DNA from: Paenibacillus amylolyticus
GTDB lineage: Bacteria > Bacillota > Bacilli > Paenibacillales > Paenibacillaceae
Length of the DNA stretch: 64,000 bases
Direction of reading: 5' to 3'
Assembly: GCF_029689945.1 (NCBI RefSeq)
Contig: NZ_CP121451.1
Span: 5,394,001 to 5,458,000, forward strand
The notes beneath the pieces were generated by a model. That model worked only from the letters and a program-made list of their open reading frames with translations, did not search any database and was not told the origin of the DNA. The position numbers and the translations under genes are program-made. This document shows positions 8,967 to 18,182 of the stretch, one piece after another; position 1 is the stretch's first letter, and each line of letters begins with the position of its first letter.

Positions 8967-10286
8967 TCATCTCCTTGCAAATTCAAGAATCAAACGTTCC
9001 TGTACTTCACTTAAGGTGACTTTCTCGTCGACTTTCTGCTTGGTAAAGTTCCATATACTATCAATCTGGTCTATCGATTCATCTATGGCTGCATTGGATC
9101 CCCGCTGGTAAGCCCCAATATTGATCAAATCTTCCGATTCTTTGTACACAGCCATCAAACGTTTCATATTATTAACAGCTTCCAACTGTTCTTCCGGAGC
9201 AATGTCCTTCATAACACGACTTATGCTGGCCAGCACATCAATCGCTGGGAAATGACCCTTATTCGCAATGGATCGATTTAATACAATGTGTCCATCCAAA
9301 ATACCCCTCACTGCATCTGCGATCGGTTCATTCATATCATCCCCATCGACCAACACGGTGTAAAAGGCTGTAATCGAGCCCGAAGGTCCTGTCCCCGCCC
9401 GTTCAAGCAGTTTGGGCAGACTTGCAAAAACCGAAGGCGTATATCCTCTCATTGCCGGAGGTTCACCTACAGCCAGACCCACTTCCCTTTGCGCCATCGC
9501 ATATCGAGTTACCGAATCCATCATGAGCATCACGTTCATTCCACGATCCCGGAAATACTCTGCAATCGTAGTCGCAATAACGGCTCCCTTGATCCGAATC
9601 AAGGCAGGCTGATCTGAAGTTGCTACAATGACTACGGAGCGCTCCAGTCCTTCCGGACCCAGATCCCGTTCAATAAAGTCGCGCACCTCACGTCCACGTT
9701 CACCCACAAGTGCGATGACATTGACATCTGCTGCTGTATTACGAGCAATCATGCCCATCAATGTACTCTTACCAACACCGGAACCGGCAAAAATACCCAC
9801 ACGCTGTCCCTTACCAACGGTCAGCAATCCATCAATAGCTCTTACACCTACACCCATCGTTTCAAGTACACGTGGACGATCCATTGGATTGACTGGAGTA
9901 TTGGAAGTAGAGTACATCGGCATTCTGGACGGAAGGAGGGAACCATCCAGCGGTTGTCCAAGTCCGTCCAATACCTTACCGAGTAATTCGGAGCCCACCT
10001 GAACACCGAGTGGTTTACCCGTACCTACTACATCGCAACCAGGGCCGATAGATTGAAGTTCACCCAGCGGCATAAGCAACACTTTGTTATCTCGAAACCC
10101 AACGACTTCGGCTTGTAGAGGCTTGGCTGATTTGCCAGGGTAGATATAACATACGTCACCGATACTCGCATCTGGCCCTTCGGACTCCACCATCAGACCA
10201 ATGACCTGCGTAACTTTGCCGTTAATACGAACAGGATCGAATTGCCGCAAATGTTCCATGTATCGCTGTGAACTAAGAACCTTCAT
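8967..10286 (-). CDS. fliI: FliI flagellum-specific ATPase
   Basis: FliI is the ATPase that prepares export substrates. The start is taken at the ATG at 10286 (MKVLSSQRYMEHLRQFDPVR), giving about 439 residues. The further upstream ATG at 10313 would overlap fliH more deeply and has no better ribosome site. The Walker A motif is GIFAGSGVGKST. Conserved F1-like blocks follow: VIALVGERGREVRDFIE, VMLMMDSVTRYAMAQREVGL, and SITAFYTVLVDGDDMNEPI. The C-terminus EVQERLILEFARR is complete. Confidence 0.95.
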   Translation of the reverse strand: MKVLSSQRYMEHLRQFDPVRINGKVTQVIGLMVESEGPDASIGDVCYIYPGKSAKPLQAEVVGFRDNKVLLMPLGELQSIGPGCDVVGTGKPLGVQVGSELLGKVLDGLGQPLDGSLLPSRMPMYSTSNTPVNPMDRPRVLETMGVGVRAIDGLLTVGKGQRVGIFAGSGVGKSTLMGMIARNTAADVNVIALVGERGREVRDFIERDLGPEGLERSVVIVATSDQPALIRIKGAVIATTIAEYFRDRGMNVMLMMDSVTRYAMAQREVGLAVGEPPAMRGYTPSVFASLPKLLERAGTGPSGSITAFYTVLVDGDDMNEPIADAVRGILDGHIVLNRSIANKGHFPAIDVLASISRVMKDIAPEEQLEAVNNMKRLMAVYKESEDLINIGAYQRGSNAAIDESIDQIDSIWNFTKQKVDEKVTLSEVQERLILEFARR

Positions 10287-11136
10287 GTTGATTTCTTCGC
10301 TCCTCATCCTCAAGTGCTATGCGGACCAGTTCTTTTTTAATTTCAGCAAGCTGTGTATCAATTCTCGCATCTACACTTCCAAACGAAGAACGAATGACAC
10401 ATCCTTTATCTTTGACTGTTGAATCAGGCAAAATCTGCAATTCTGCCTGAGAGTCAATGGACAGAGATAATTCTTCGCGAGCTGCCTGTACAAATGCAAA
10501 CTGATCAGGCGCCACACAAAGTGTGATTAACCCCTGCTCGCGTTTGCGTGACAAATTCTGACGAATCAGTTCCAATGTATGATCGGGTTCAATGGTAAGT
10601 TGCTTATCAATGACTTTCTCAGCGATCCCGCAAGCGAGATCCACAAGGAACGGTTCAGCTTCCTGAATGATCTGATCTTTAGCCACATAAGCTTCCTTGA
10701 GCACTTCCTGGGCTTCAATCATCATCTTATCGATCTGCACCTGGAGATCCAGTTCAGCTTGTACTTTGCCTTCTTCAAAACCCTGTTGGAAACCTTGTGA
10801 ACGAAGCGCTTCAGTCAGATGTTCATCCTGTTGTCGTTGTTCCTGCCACCAGCTGTCGATCTGTTCACGGGCCTCTTGAAGCATGCGCTCTGCTTCTTCT
10901 GAAGCTTCACGTACTTGCTTTTCTGCAAACTCCTTGGCATCTTCCAGCATTTCTGCGGTAAGACGTTGTGTTTCTTCGTCCACGCGTGCTTGAAGCGTTT
11001 CTGCTTCAGAACCTTCAGCAGGTTCGCCGTATAATTCCGTTTCAGACTCCTCAGCACCACCATAATGATGGTGATTCTCAAGTTTTTTGTGATCTTCTAC
11101 GGGTACATACTGGAAAGATTTAATCAAATTAGACAA
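10273..11136 (-). CDS. fliH: FliH, regulator of the FliI ATPase
   Basis: FliH binds FliI and links it to the C ring. I prefer the TTG at 11136 (protein MSNLIKSFQYVPVED), because GGTGGAGGAG lies nine bases before it while the upstream ATG at 11145 has almost no spacing. The first half is a very long acidic coiled coil with Glu, Gln and Ala (about residues 40 to 140). The second half is the conserved globular domain with ACGIAEKVIDKQLTIEPDH and CVAPDQFAFVQAA, then KGCVIRSSFGSVDARIDTQL. It overlaps fliG by eight bases. Confidence 0.9.
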   Translation of the reverse strand: MSNLIKSFQYVPVEDHKKLENHHHYGGAEESETELYGEPAEGSEAETLQARVDEETQRLTAEMLEDAKEFAEKQVREASEEAERMLQEAREQIDSWWQEQRQQDEHLTEALRSQGFQQGFEEGKVQAELDLQVQIDKMMIEAQEVLKEAYVAKDQIIQEAEPFLVDLACGIAEKVIDKQLTIEPDHTLELIRQNLSRKREQGLITLCVAPDQFAFVQAAREELSLSIDSQAELQILPDSTVKDKGCVIRSSFGSVDARIDTQLAEIKKELVRIALEDEERRNQHEGS

Positions 11137-12154
11137 TGATATCATCTCCTCCACCGCGTGCGATAATGATCTCACCGGCTTCTTCCAATCTGCGTATCGT
11201 TCCTACAATGCGCGTCTGAGCTTCCTCAACATCACGCAATCGCACAGGCCCCATGAATTCCATCTCTTCCTTGAATGTTTCGGACATCCGCTTCGACATG
11301 TTTCGGAACACGGCATCCCGAACCTCTTCGCTTGCCACCTTGAGTGCAAGTTGCAGATCTGCGTTATCGATATCACGAATAATACGCTGGATTGAACGAT
11401 CATCCACATTGACGATATCTTCGAATACAAACATGCGTTTTTTGATTTCCTCTGCAAGCTCTGGATCCTGAATTTCAAGTGAGTCCAAAATGGTACGCTC
11501 TGTACCACGATCGACTCCGTTCAAAATCTGAACGATCGATTCGATACCACCAGCATTGGTGTAATCCTGCGTTACAGTAGAAGATAACTTCTGTTCCAGA
11601 ACCCGCTCCACTTGAGAGATAACTTCTGGTGAAGTACTATCCATAACCGCCACCCGGCGAGCGACATCTGCCTGCTTCTCTTGTGGCAAGGATGACAGAA
11701 TGGCTGCAGCCTGTTCGAACTGAAGATAAGACAGCACCAGCGCGATCGTTTGCGGACTTTCATTTTGAATAAAGTTCAAAATTTGATTCGGGTCCGCTTT
11801 GCGTGCAAAGTCAAACGGTCTGACTTGTAACGTAGCTGTCAAACGGTTAATGACTTCAAGTGCTTTTGAAGAACCCAGAGCTTTCTCCAGAATTTCTCTT
11901 GCATAATTGATACCACCCTGGGAGATATACTCCTGGGCCAGACAGATCTGGTGAAACTCGGCCATGATCATGTCCTTTTCGGAGGAATCAACCTTGCGAA
12001 CGTTGGCAATCTCCAACGTAAGTTGCTCAATCTCCTCATCACGCAGATGTTTGAAGATCTGAGCCGATACTTCCGGGCCTAATGTAATCAGCAAAATTGC
12101 TGCTTTTTGTCTGCCAGTCAAACCTTGACTGCTTGCCTTCGCCAATACGTTCAC
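11129..12154 (-). CDS. fliG: FliG flagellar motor switch protein
   Basis: FliG is the rotor protein that contacts the stators. It has 341 residues, the usual length. The N-terminal domain contains LTGRQKAAILLITLGPEVSA, the middle domain ESPQTIALVLSYLQFEQAAA, and the C-terminal torque domain FVFEDIVNVDDRSIQRIIRD with the charged helix LQLALKVASEEVRDAVFRNM. The EHPQ-like motif of other FliGs appears as NESPQT. It follows fliF by two bases. Confidence 0.97.
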   Translation of the reverse strand: MNVLAKASSQGLTGRQKAAILLITLGPEVSAQIFKHLRDEEIEQLTLEIANVRKVDSSEKDMIMAEFHQICLAQEYISQGGINYAREILEKALGSSKALEVINRLTATLQVRPFDFARKADPNQILNFIQNESPQTIALVLSYLQFEQAAAILSSLPQEKQADVARRVAVMDSTSPEVISQVERVLEQKLSSTVTQDYTNAGGIESIVQILNGVDRGTERTILDSLEIQDPELAEEIKKRMFVFEDIVNVDDRSIQRIIRDIDNADLQLALKVASEEVRDAVFRNMSKRMSETFKEEMEFMGPVRLRDVEEAQTRIVGTIRRLEEAGEIIIARGGGDDIIV

Positions 12155-12156
12155 CT

Positions 12157-13740
12157 CTATTCGTCAGCCAGCCATGTACGCAGCAGATTGACGAATTCGT
12201 CTGGCTTTTTCTTGGCCAAACTCTCCAATTGTTTGCGCACCTGACTTTCGTTCGTTACACTGTCCAGCGTAATGGACGGGAACTCTGTTGCTATTGGAAG
12301 AGGAATCTCTTCTTCTTCGACTTCCTCTTGTTTGCGGCGACGGCGTACTAACAAAATTACAACCGCTGCAATCAATGCCGCTATGAGTGCGCCTCCACCC
12401 CACATCATCGTTGAGGACAACTGGAAGCCTGTATTTGCTGTCGATGCAGCCTGGAAGCCTTGTGACATGACTGAAACTTTCTTTGTCAGATCTGCGTCAC
12501 TAATTACAGTGCCCGAGTCTGCCAATGAAGCGCGAACAATGTTAACCAGGATGTTCTCAATCGCGTCACGAACCGGTCCCTGCAATTCCGTCTCTCCAGC
12601 CGGTGGTTCAACTGCAACGTTAATGGTTAAGTCTTTTACAGTGTAAGGACTGGAAATAATATCCTTGGCAATTCGATTAACATCGTAGTTTATAGTGCTT
12701 GAAGACTCTTCTGAGGTCGAGTTACCTGCTGCATCAGCTGATGGATAGCCTGGAACTTCCTCTTGTCCTGTACCAGCAACACCACCCGTCTGGTTGCTTG
12801 CCCCAGTGTAACTCTTTTGAATCTCCTGCACACTAATCTCGATGCCTTTCATATTCTCTACATCAACAGGTGTGACCAGATTTTCCTTACGTGTTTCTTT
12901 GTCAAAATTAAGCTTGGAGGCGACCAACACATTAACTTTGTCTTCGCCTACAATCTGGGAAAGAAATTGTTTTACGTTGTTGCGGACATCGTTTTCAAAC
13001 TTTTTCTGCAATGCCATGTTTTCTTGAACTTCGGAAGACAACCCGCCACTGCCACCTCGGGCAGTTGGAATCAATTCTGCTTCATCCGTGTTCGTAATTG
13101 TGATGTTTTCAATAGGCAGATTAGGAATTGCAGTCTTGACCAAGTTGAAGTAACCATCTACCGCTGCCTGATTTGGGTGATAACCCGGTTTGAATTGGAG
13201 AGCTACCGATGCTGATGCTTTGTCTTGTTCCTCCAGACCAGCAAAAATGTTGTCTTTCGGCATATTCACCAGTACTTTAGCATCCTGTATACCTTGCATC
13301 CGTTGAAGCAACTGTTCAACTTCCCCGTTTATAGCGTTGTTGTACTTTACATCAAACTCTTTGTCTGTCATCCCGATGGGGGATGATGACTCCTCGAATG
13401 ACTTATATCCTAATGAACCATTCTGAATAATCCCTTGAGAACCGACATTCACCTTTGCAATTGCAACACTTGTACTCGGTACGGATATGGTCTTACCATC
13501 TGAACTTAGTTTGTATGGAATGCTAGATGAATCGAGATAACTGATAACGCCTGCTGAATCACTTGCATTCAAATCTGTAAAAGCAACTTCATATTCGGTC
13601 TTGGACAATTGCATCGTAAGTACGACTGCAGCCAAGATCAGAAACAGGAAGGTGGATATAAATAATACTTTTTGCTTTTTGCTAAAACTATTCCAATACT
13701 GGGATGCCTTATCCCTGTACTGGGCGATTCTCTCATTCAC
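12157..13740 (-). CDS. fliF: FliF MS-ring protein
   Basis: FliF forms the membrane MS ring, the base of the flagellum. It has 527 residues. The first membrane helix is at about 25 to 45 (VLFISTFLFLILAAVVLTMQ). The periplasmic-type ring-building motifs follow: YEVAFTDLNASDSAGVISYL, SLGYKSFEESSSPIGMTDKE, and VNMPKDNIF. The second membrane helix is near 435 to 455 (GGGALIAALIAAVVILLVRR). The C-terminal FliG-binding tail is KKPDEFVNLLRTWLADE. The loop around residues 325 to 350 is Gly/Ser rich. Confidence 0.96.
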   Translation of the reverse strand: MNERIAQYRDKASQYWNSFSKKQKVLFISTFLFLILAAVVLTMQLSKTEYEVAFTDLNASDSAGVISYLDSSSIPYKLSSDGKTISVPSTSVAIAKVNVGSQGIIQNGSLGYKSFEESSSPIGMTDKEFDVKYNNAINGEVEQLLQRMQGIQDAKVLVNMPKDNIFAGLEEQDKASASVALQFKPGYHPNQAAVDGYFNLVKTAIPNLPIENITITNTDEAELIPTARGGSGGLSSEVQENMALQKKFENDVRNNVKQFLSQIVGEDKVNVLVASKLNFDKETRKENLVTPVDVENMKGIEISVQEIQKSYTGASNQTGGVAGTGQEEVPGYPSADAAGNSTSEESSSTINYDVNRIAKDIISSPYTVKDLTINVAVEPPAGETELQGPVRDAIENILVNIVRASLADSGTVISDADLTKKVSVMSQGFQAASTANTGFQLSSTMMWGGGALIAALIAAVVILLVRRRRKQEEVEEEEIPLPIATEFPSITLDSVTNESQVRKQLESLAKKKPDEFVNLLRTWLADE

Positions 13741-13877
13741 TCTGTCACCCCATCCGAAACTTTGCTTAGTCTGTCCTCACTCAACCTTAGCCGTTCGATA
13801 GGTTGATGATCAGGAGCAGCATCGCAGCTGCTTTGTTGTAATGATCAGCGCTATTATCGAAGCGCAAGTAGGTTATT

Positions 13878-14189
13878 TTATAATTGCGTTCTCATAACTT
13901 CCTGGTATGCTTCGACCACTTTGTTTCGGACTTGAGTTGTGAGTTGCAGGCTTAACAAGGCTTGTTCTGAAGCAATCAAGACCTGATCAACATTCGCTTT
14001 GCCAACCAAAAATTGATTCGACATTTCATGCGATTGAGTCTCTTGAGCTGCGACGGACCCTAATGCATTCTGTAAGTATGTACCGAAGCTCTGAATGGTT
14101 TCGGCTGGTGTAGAAGGTTTACTTTCGGTTGCACTCTTCATCTGTAGCGGTTGTATTGCCTGAGTGCTGAACATGTTGTTCTGAATCAT
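13878..14189 (-). CDS. fliE: FliE MS-ring/rod junction protein
   Basis: FliE joins the MS ring to the rod. It has 103 residues. Family features are FGTYLQNALGSVAAQETQSH, FLVGKANVDQVLIASEQALL and the C-terminal SLQLTTQVRNKVVEAYQEVM. About 136 bases separate it from fliF; I see no gene there. It follows flgC with the usual order. Confidence 0.94.
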   Translation of the reverse strand: MIQNNMFSTQAIQPLQMKSATESKPSTPAETIQSFGTYLQNALGSVAAQETQSHEMSNQFLVGKANVDQVLIASEQALLSLQLTTQVRNKVVEAYQEVMRTQL

Positions 14190-14246
14190 TAATGTCCCTC
14201 CCCTTCATCCTGGTTTGTATACTTCTTATTTTTATTTCGTAGCAGA

Positions 14247-14696
14247 TTATTTTCCAATCTCCAAAGCTTTGGAGATCATCGCTTTGGTTGAATTCAGTGC
14301 CGTTACGTTTGCTTCATAGGAGCGTGAAGCAGAGATCATGTCGACCATTTCTTTCGCTATATCCACATTAGGCATAAGTACATATCCTTCTGCGTTGGCA
14401 TCTGGATGAGAAGGGTCGTATACGGGCTTCAATGGCGACTGATCCTCGCGAATCTCCGTTACTCTAACGCCATCTCCTGAACCGCTACCTCTCATCTGAT
14501 TTTGCAGCATCGTACCGAATGACGTTTTATTAGGCTCAAGCACGACCATTTTACGTTTGTAAGGTACCGCTTCACCATTCGATACGCTCGCGCGCGTCGT
14601 TTCTGCGTTGGCGATGTTGGAAGATATAACATCCATCCGCAACCGTTGGGCTGTCAGTGCCGAGCTACTGATACTAAAACTATTACTAATGTTCAA
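14247..14696 (-). CDS. flgC: FlgC flagellar rod protein
   Basis: FlgC is a proximal rod subunit. It has 149 residues, starting MNISNSFSISSSALTAQRLR, then VISSNIANAETTRA. The middle carries GVRVTEIREDQSPLKPVYDP and GYVLMPNVDIAKEMVDMISA. The C-terminal helix is SRSYEANVTALNSTKAMISK. The gene lies six bases after flgB. Confidence 0.96.
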   Translation of the reverse strand: MNISNSFSISSSALTAQRLRMDVISSNIANAETTRASVSNGEAVPYKRKMVVLEPNKTSFGTMLQNQMRGSGSGDGVRVTEIREDQSPLKPVYDPSHPDANAEGYVLMPNVDIAKEMVDMISASRSYEANVTALNSTKAMISKALEIGK

Positions 14697-14702
14697 TTTA
14701 GA

Positions 14703-15110
14703 TTATCTCCCTTCCACACCAACACGCATCATTTTAATTTGTTCGTTCACTTGCTGAATATAAGCGTTATAGCGCAGCTGATTCTCCGCCAGAAGACTCA
14801 TTTCTCTGTCGATATCGACATTATTCTGGTTGTTGTTCATGGATGTCGACTGGTCCATATTAACTACTGGCGTTGGTATGGAAGAGGAAGGACCTATGAC
14901 AAAATGCCTTGCATCAGTTACTTTGCCTTTAAGAACAGGCATATCTCCATTCATTTGCCCCTGCAACATTTCTTCAAAAGAAACGTCCGAGCGCTTGAAA
15001 TACGGGGTATCGGCATTCGCGATGTTGTCAGAAAGTGTTCCTTGTCTGATGTTGGCCGCGTCGAGTGCACCTTGCAATCTTTTAAAGCTGATATCATTTA
15101 AAAGATTCAC
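14703..15110 (-). CDS. flgB: FlgB flagellar rod protein, first gene of the fla/che operon
   Basis: FlgB is a proximal rod subunit. It has 135 residues and probably starts at the GTG at 15110, with AGGAGGGGG just upstream. Motifs are GALDAANIRQGTLSDNIANA, DTPYFKRSDVSFEEML, NVDIDREMSLLAENQLRYNA and the end QVNEQIKMMRVGVEGR. It opens the long flagellar operon. The region before it holds a 23-bp palindrome and a terminator and is described separately. Confidence 0.95.
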   Translation of the reverse strand: MNLLNDISFKRLQGALDAANIRQGTLSDNIANADTPYFKRSDVSFEEMLQGQMNGDMPVLKGKVTDARHFVIGPSSSIPTPVVNMDQSTSMNNNQNNVDIDREMSLLAENQLRYNAYIQQVNEQIKMMRVGVEGR

Positions 15111-15137
15111 AATCCCCCTCCTCTCTTTAGAAGTTAT

Positions 15138-15160
15138 GGAAAAAGATTCAATCTTTTTCC
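15138..15160. promoter_or_regulatory. Perfect 23-bp palindrome in the flgB leader
   Basis: Two 11-base arms, GGAAAAAGATT and AATCTTTTTCC, are separated by a single base, and the centre lies about 40 bases before the flgB start codon. It sits in the expected 5' leader of the fla/che operon. It could be a repressor operator or an RNA hairpin. There is no T-run directly after it on the minus strand, so it does not look like a terminator. I do not recognise a known operator. Confidence 0.5.
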
Positions 15161-15288
15161 TTGAAAATTCTTATGTTTTTTCGACAAAAACATTCGTCTT
15201 TACACGGTTTTCTAGGACTTAAGTAGAATTAACTCTGATGTTGTCGTATAACATAAGTTTCTTCGAGTTTGGGATTTATTACAATAAG

Positions 15289-15325
15289 AAAAAAGCCCTA
15301 TCTTTTCTGAAAGACAGGGCTTTTT
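15289..15325 (-). terminator. Rho-independent terminator upstream of flgB
   Basis: The arms AAAAGCCCTATCTTT and AAAGACAGGGCTTTT form a strong stem with one mismatch and a four-base loop. A/T runs lie on both sides, so it can work in both directions. On the minus strand it would end transcripts coming from hslU, which stops about 770 bases upstream. It isolates the flagellar operon. Confidence 0.8.
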
Positions 15326-16095
15326 GTGTATTTTCTGCAAATTATGAATTTTTTCGTAAATGTTAAGGCCCAAAACAAAAGTCTGTTAATACTCTGCCTT
15401 GCGGTTCTTAAACATTCTTAAAATAAAAAAAAACTTTCGAGGCTCTACATGAGCGCATGAGGATCGTAATTATGTATGTCTCCGAATATTTCAGCGTTGT
15501 TATTATTAGAATTTTTTGGCGTTACAATAAGGGTTTAGGTAGCATATAGCAGATATACATATTAAGCTGTATCTTAATCAATTGACAAGTTATTTTTCAT
15601 GAATGAAGAAAACATGCCTTTTCTACACAACACTTTCTTAACAATTATGTGGAGTCTATATCATTTATTCTCGAGAAAACAATTGGTGACTTCACACTTT
15701 TCTATAATTCATCTTTTTGCGCATTTACGCAACATTTACCAATCGATCAACTAAACCGATGACCAGACTTGGAATAAGGAAAATTCTTATAATGGGAATG
15801 ATTGGATACGGAATCAAGGAATAACGACCACTCCGATAGGTTTTAACACCGTATATATGCGGCACAAGTCCTAGTTTTTGTCGATCCGTAATACAACCCC
15901 ACATCTTTTATCGGTTATAGCATCGAAATCCTTTAGGTGAAAACAAAAATAAACGACATGCACTGGTAGTATGCGTCCTTACACGATTCGATTAGGGAAT
16001 GACCATCCTTCGTCGATCTTGCAAGTGCTCTCTACTTTTCAGTGCATATCGTTCATTCATATAACCATTTATTCAATTACTGACTAGCCCTAGTG
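15326..16095. other. Gene-poor, AT-rich interval between hslU and flgB
   Basis: In B. subtilis, codY lies here between the hslU (clpY) and flgB genes. I searched all minus-strand frames by eye for the CodY C-terminal helix-turn-helix and other motifs and saw none. The only open frame of note is 15725 to 15904 on the minus strand (59 codons, start MWGCITDRQ, with a hydrophobic stretch IPYPIIPIIRIFLIPSLVIG), which has no ribosome binding site. I do not call it a gene. Given the frameshifts elsewhere, a degraded or mis-sequenced small gene cannot be excluded. Confidence 0.55.
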
Positions 16096-17497
16096 TTAAA
16101 GAATATACTGGCTCAAATCACGATCAAGCGCGATATCATTCAATTTCTCTCGGACATACTCCGGAGTAATCACCATACGCTCCAGTGTAAGCTCAGGTGC
16201 CTCAAAGGATAAATCCTCCAAAAGCTTTTCAAGAATCGTATGCAAACGACGAGCACCTATATTCTCCGTATTCTGATTGACGGATTCAGCCAATTTGGCA
16301 ATCTCGTGAATGGCCTCATCCGAGAACTCAATCTCAATATTCTCGGTGCGCAGCAGATCCACATATTGCTTGGTCAGTGCATTTTGAGGTTCAGTCAGAA
16401 TGGATACAAACTCCTCCAAGGTCAGACTGCTTAGTTCCACACGGATTGGGAAGCGTCCCTGAAGCTCAGGAATCAGATCAGAAGGCTTGGCGACATGAAA
16501 TGCACCAGCTGCCATAAACAGAATATAGTCCGTCTTCACAGGGCCATATTTCGTCATTACTGTAGAACCTTCCACAATCGGGAGAATGTCCCGTTGAACA
16601 CCCTCTCGGGATACATCAGGTCCACTACCGCGTCCTTGACTGGCAACCTTGTCAATTTCATCGATGAATATGATCCCTGTCTGCTCCGCCCGGCGAATGG
16701 ATTCCTGGGTAACATCATCCATGTCAATCAATTTTCCTGCTTCTTCCTGAATCAGCACTTTACGTGCTTCTTTGATAGCGAGTTTACGTTTTTTCGTACG
16801 ACGAGGCAATAGGCTACCAAACATCTCTTGCATATTCATACCCATTTGATCATTACCTTGACCAGCAAACATATCCATCATGTTAGGTGCAGTGTCTTCG
16901 ACATCAATTTCAATGATGTCATCCTCCAACTTGCCCGATAACAGATCAAACTTGATCTTGCGCCGGCGCTCTGCAACCCCTGTATCGGGTTCTGAATCGT
17001 CCTGTTCCTGCGTGTTGTTCCCATTGTTACCAAAGATCATCTCAAAGGGATTGCGCTGATTCTTGGACTTCGACTGTGAAGGCGCCAAAATATGTACAAT
17101 TCGCTCATTGGCAGCTTCTTCCGCTTTGTCCTTCACTTTTTCAGTCCGCTCCAGCTTCACCATCCGCAGTGATGTCTCAATCAGATCACGTACCATTGAT
17201 TCCACATCACGACCAACATAACCTACTTCAGTGAACTTGGTAGCTTCCACTTTCACAAATGGCGCACCTACCAGTTTAGCAAGGCGACGGGCGATTTCCG
17301 TTTTACCCACACCGGTAGGTCCAATCATCAGAATATTTTTGGGCACAATGTCGTCCTGGGTGTGTTCAGGCAAAAGGTCTGCGCCGATAACGATTGCGAA
17401 GGGCTACGGCTACCGATTTTTTAGCTTTCTTTTGACCTACAATATACTTGTCAAGCTCTGCAACAATCTGTCTTGGTGTTAGCGCTTGAGTATTCAT
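16096..17497 (-). CDS. hslU: HslU (ClpY) ATPase, frameshift near the N-terminus
   Basis: HslU is the AAA+ unfoldase of the HslVU protease. The true start is the ATG at 17497 ([20 protein letters not shown]), 10 bases after GGAGGGAAG. An extra C at 17376-17377 breaks the frame after RNRYRRR. Removing it continues with [10 protein letters not shown] and the Walker A motif [11 protein letters not shown]. Other motifs are [17 protein letters not shown], Walker [11 protein letters not shown], and the C-terminal [20 protein letters not shown] ending LSQYIL. The intermediate domain is present (about residues 135 to 230). The restored length is about 466. Confidence 0.95.
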
Positions 17498-17613
17498 ATT
17501 GCTTCCCTCCTATCAGTATGTTGAATTCAATTTATCTAACAAGGACAAAGAATCCCCTAGACGTCCTGGAGCAGATTACAGAATCATGCTCCACTACGGG
17601 AGATTTCTTTGGT

Positions 17614-18156
17614 TTATAACTCTTCGACAATAATATTACTGTTGGTATATACGCATAGCTCAGAGGCAATCTGAAGTGATTCACGCGCAATATCTTTGGC
17701 TTCCAGGTTTACAGCATGACGTTTCAAGGCACGTGCTGCGGATAAGGCAAAGTTTCCACCTGATCCGATAGCAATAACGTCATCATCGGGTTCAATAATC
17801 TCCCCGCCGCCTGAAATGAGCAGCATACCTGATTTATCCATAACAATTAACAAGGCCTCAAGCTTGCGCAAGATCCGATCCTGACGCCAATCCTTGGCAA
17901 GCTCCACAGCAGCACGCTGCAAGTTACCATGGTGCTCCTCCAGCTTGCCTTCGAATTTCTCAAACAGAGTAATCGCATCCGCCACAGAACCAGCAAAGCC
18001 AGCAACAACCTGTCCGCGGTACAAACGTCTTACCTTCTTGGCTGTATTCTTCATCACAACACTTTGACCCATGGTCACCTGACCATCACCGGCGATGGCT
18101 CGCTTACCATTATGACGCACAGCACAGATCGTTGTAGCATGAAATGACATATCCAT
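17614..18156 (-). CDS. hslV: HslV (ClpQ) peptidase subunit
   Basis: HslV is the proteasome-like peptidase partner of HslU. It has 180 residues. The sequence [20 protein letters not shown] followed by [20 protein letters not shown] and [20 protein letters not shown] matches the Gram-positive type. The best-spaced start (GGGAGGAGG eight bases upstream) is the first ATG and gives MDMSFHATT; the second ATG six bases later gives MSFHATT. The catalytic residue of this family must be N-terminal after processing, so the choice matters. The xerC gene normally found between trmFO and hslV is absent. Confidence 0.94.
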   Translation of the reverse strand: MDMSFHATTICAVRHNGKRAIAGDGQVTMGQSVVMKNTAKKVRRLYRGQVVAGFAGSVADAITLFEKFEGKLEEHHGNLQRAAVELAKDWRQDRILRKLEALLIVMDKSGMLLISGGGEIIEPDDDVIAIGSGGNFALSAARALKRHAVNLEAKDIARESLQIASELCVYTNSNIIVEEL

Positions 18157-18182
18157 GATATCAGCCTCCTCCCACGAATAAT

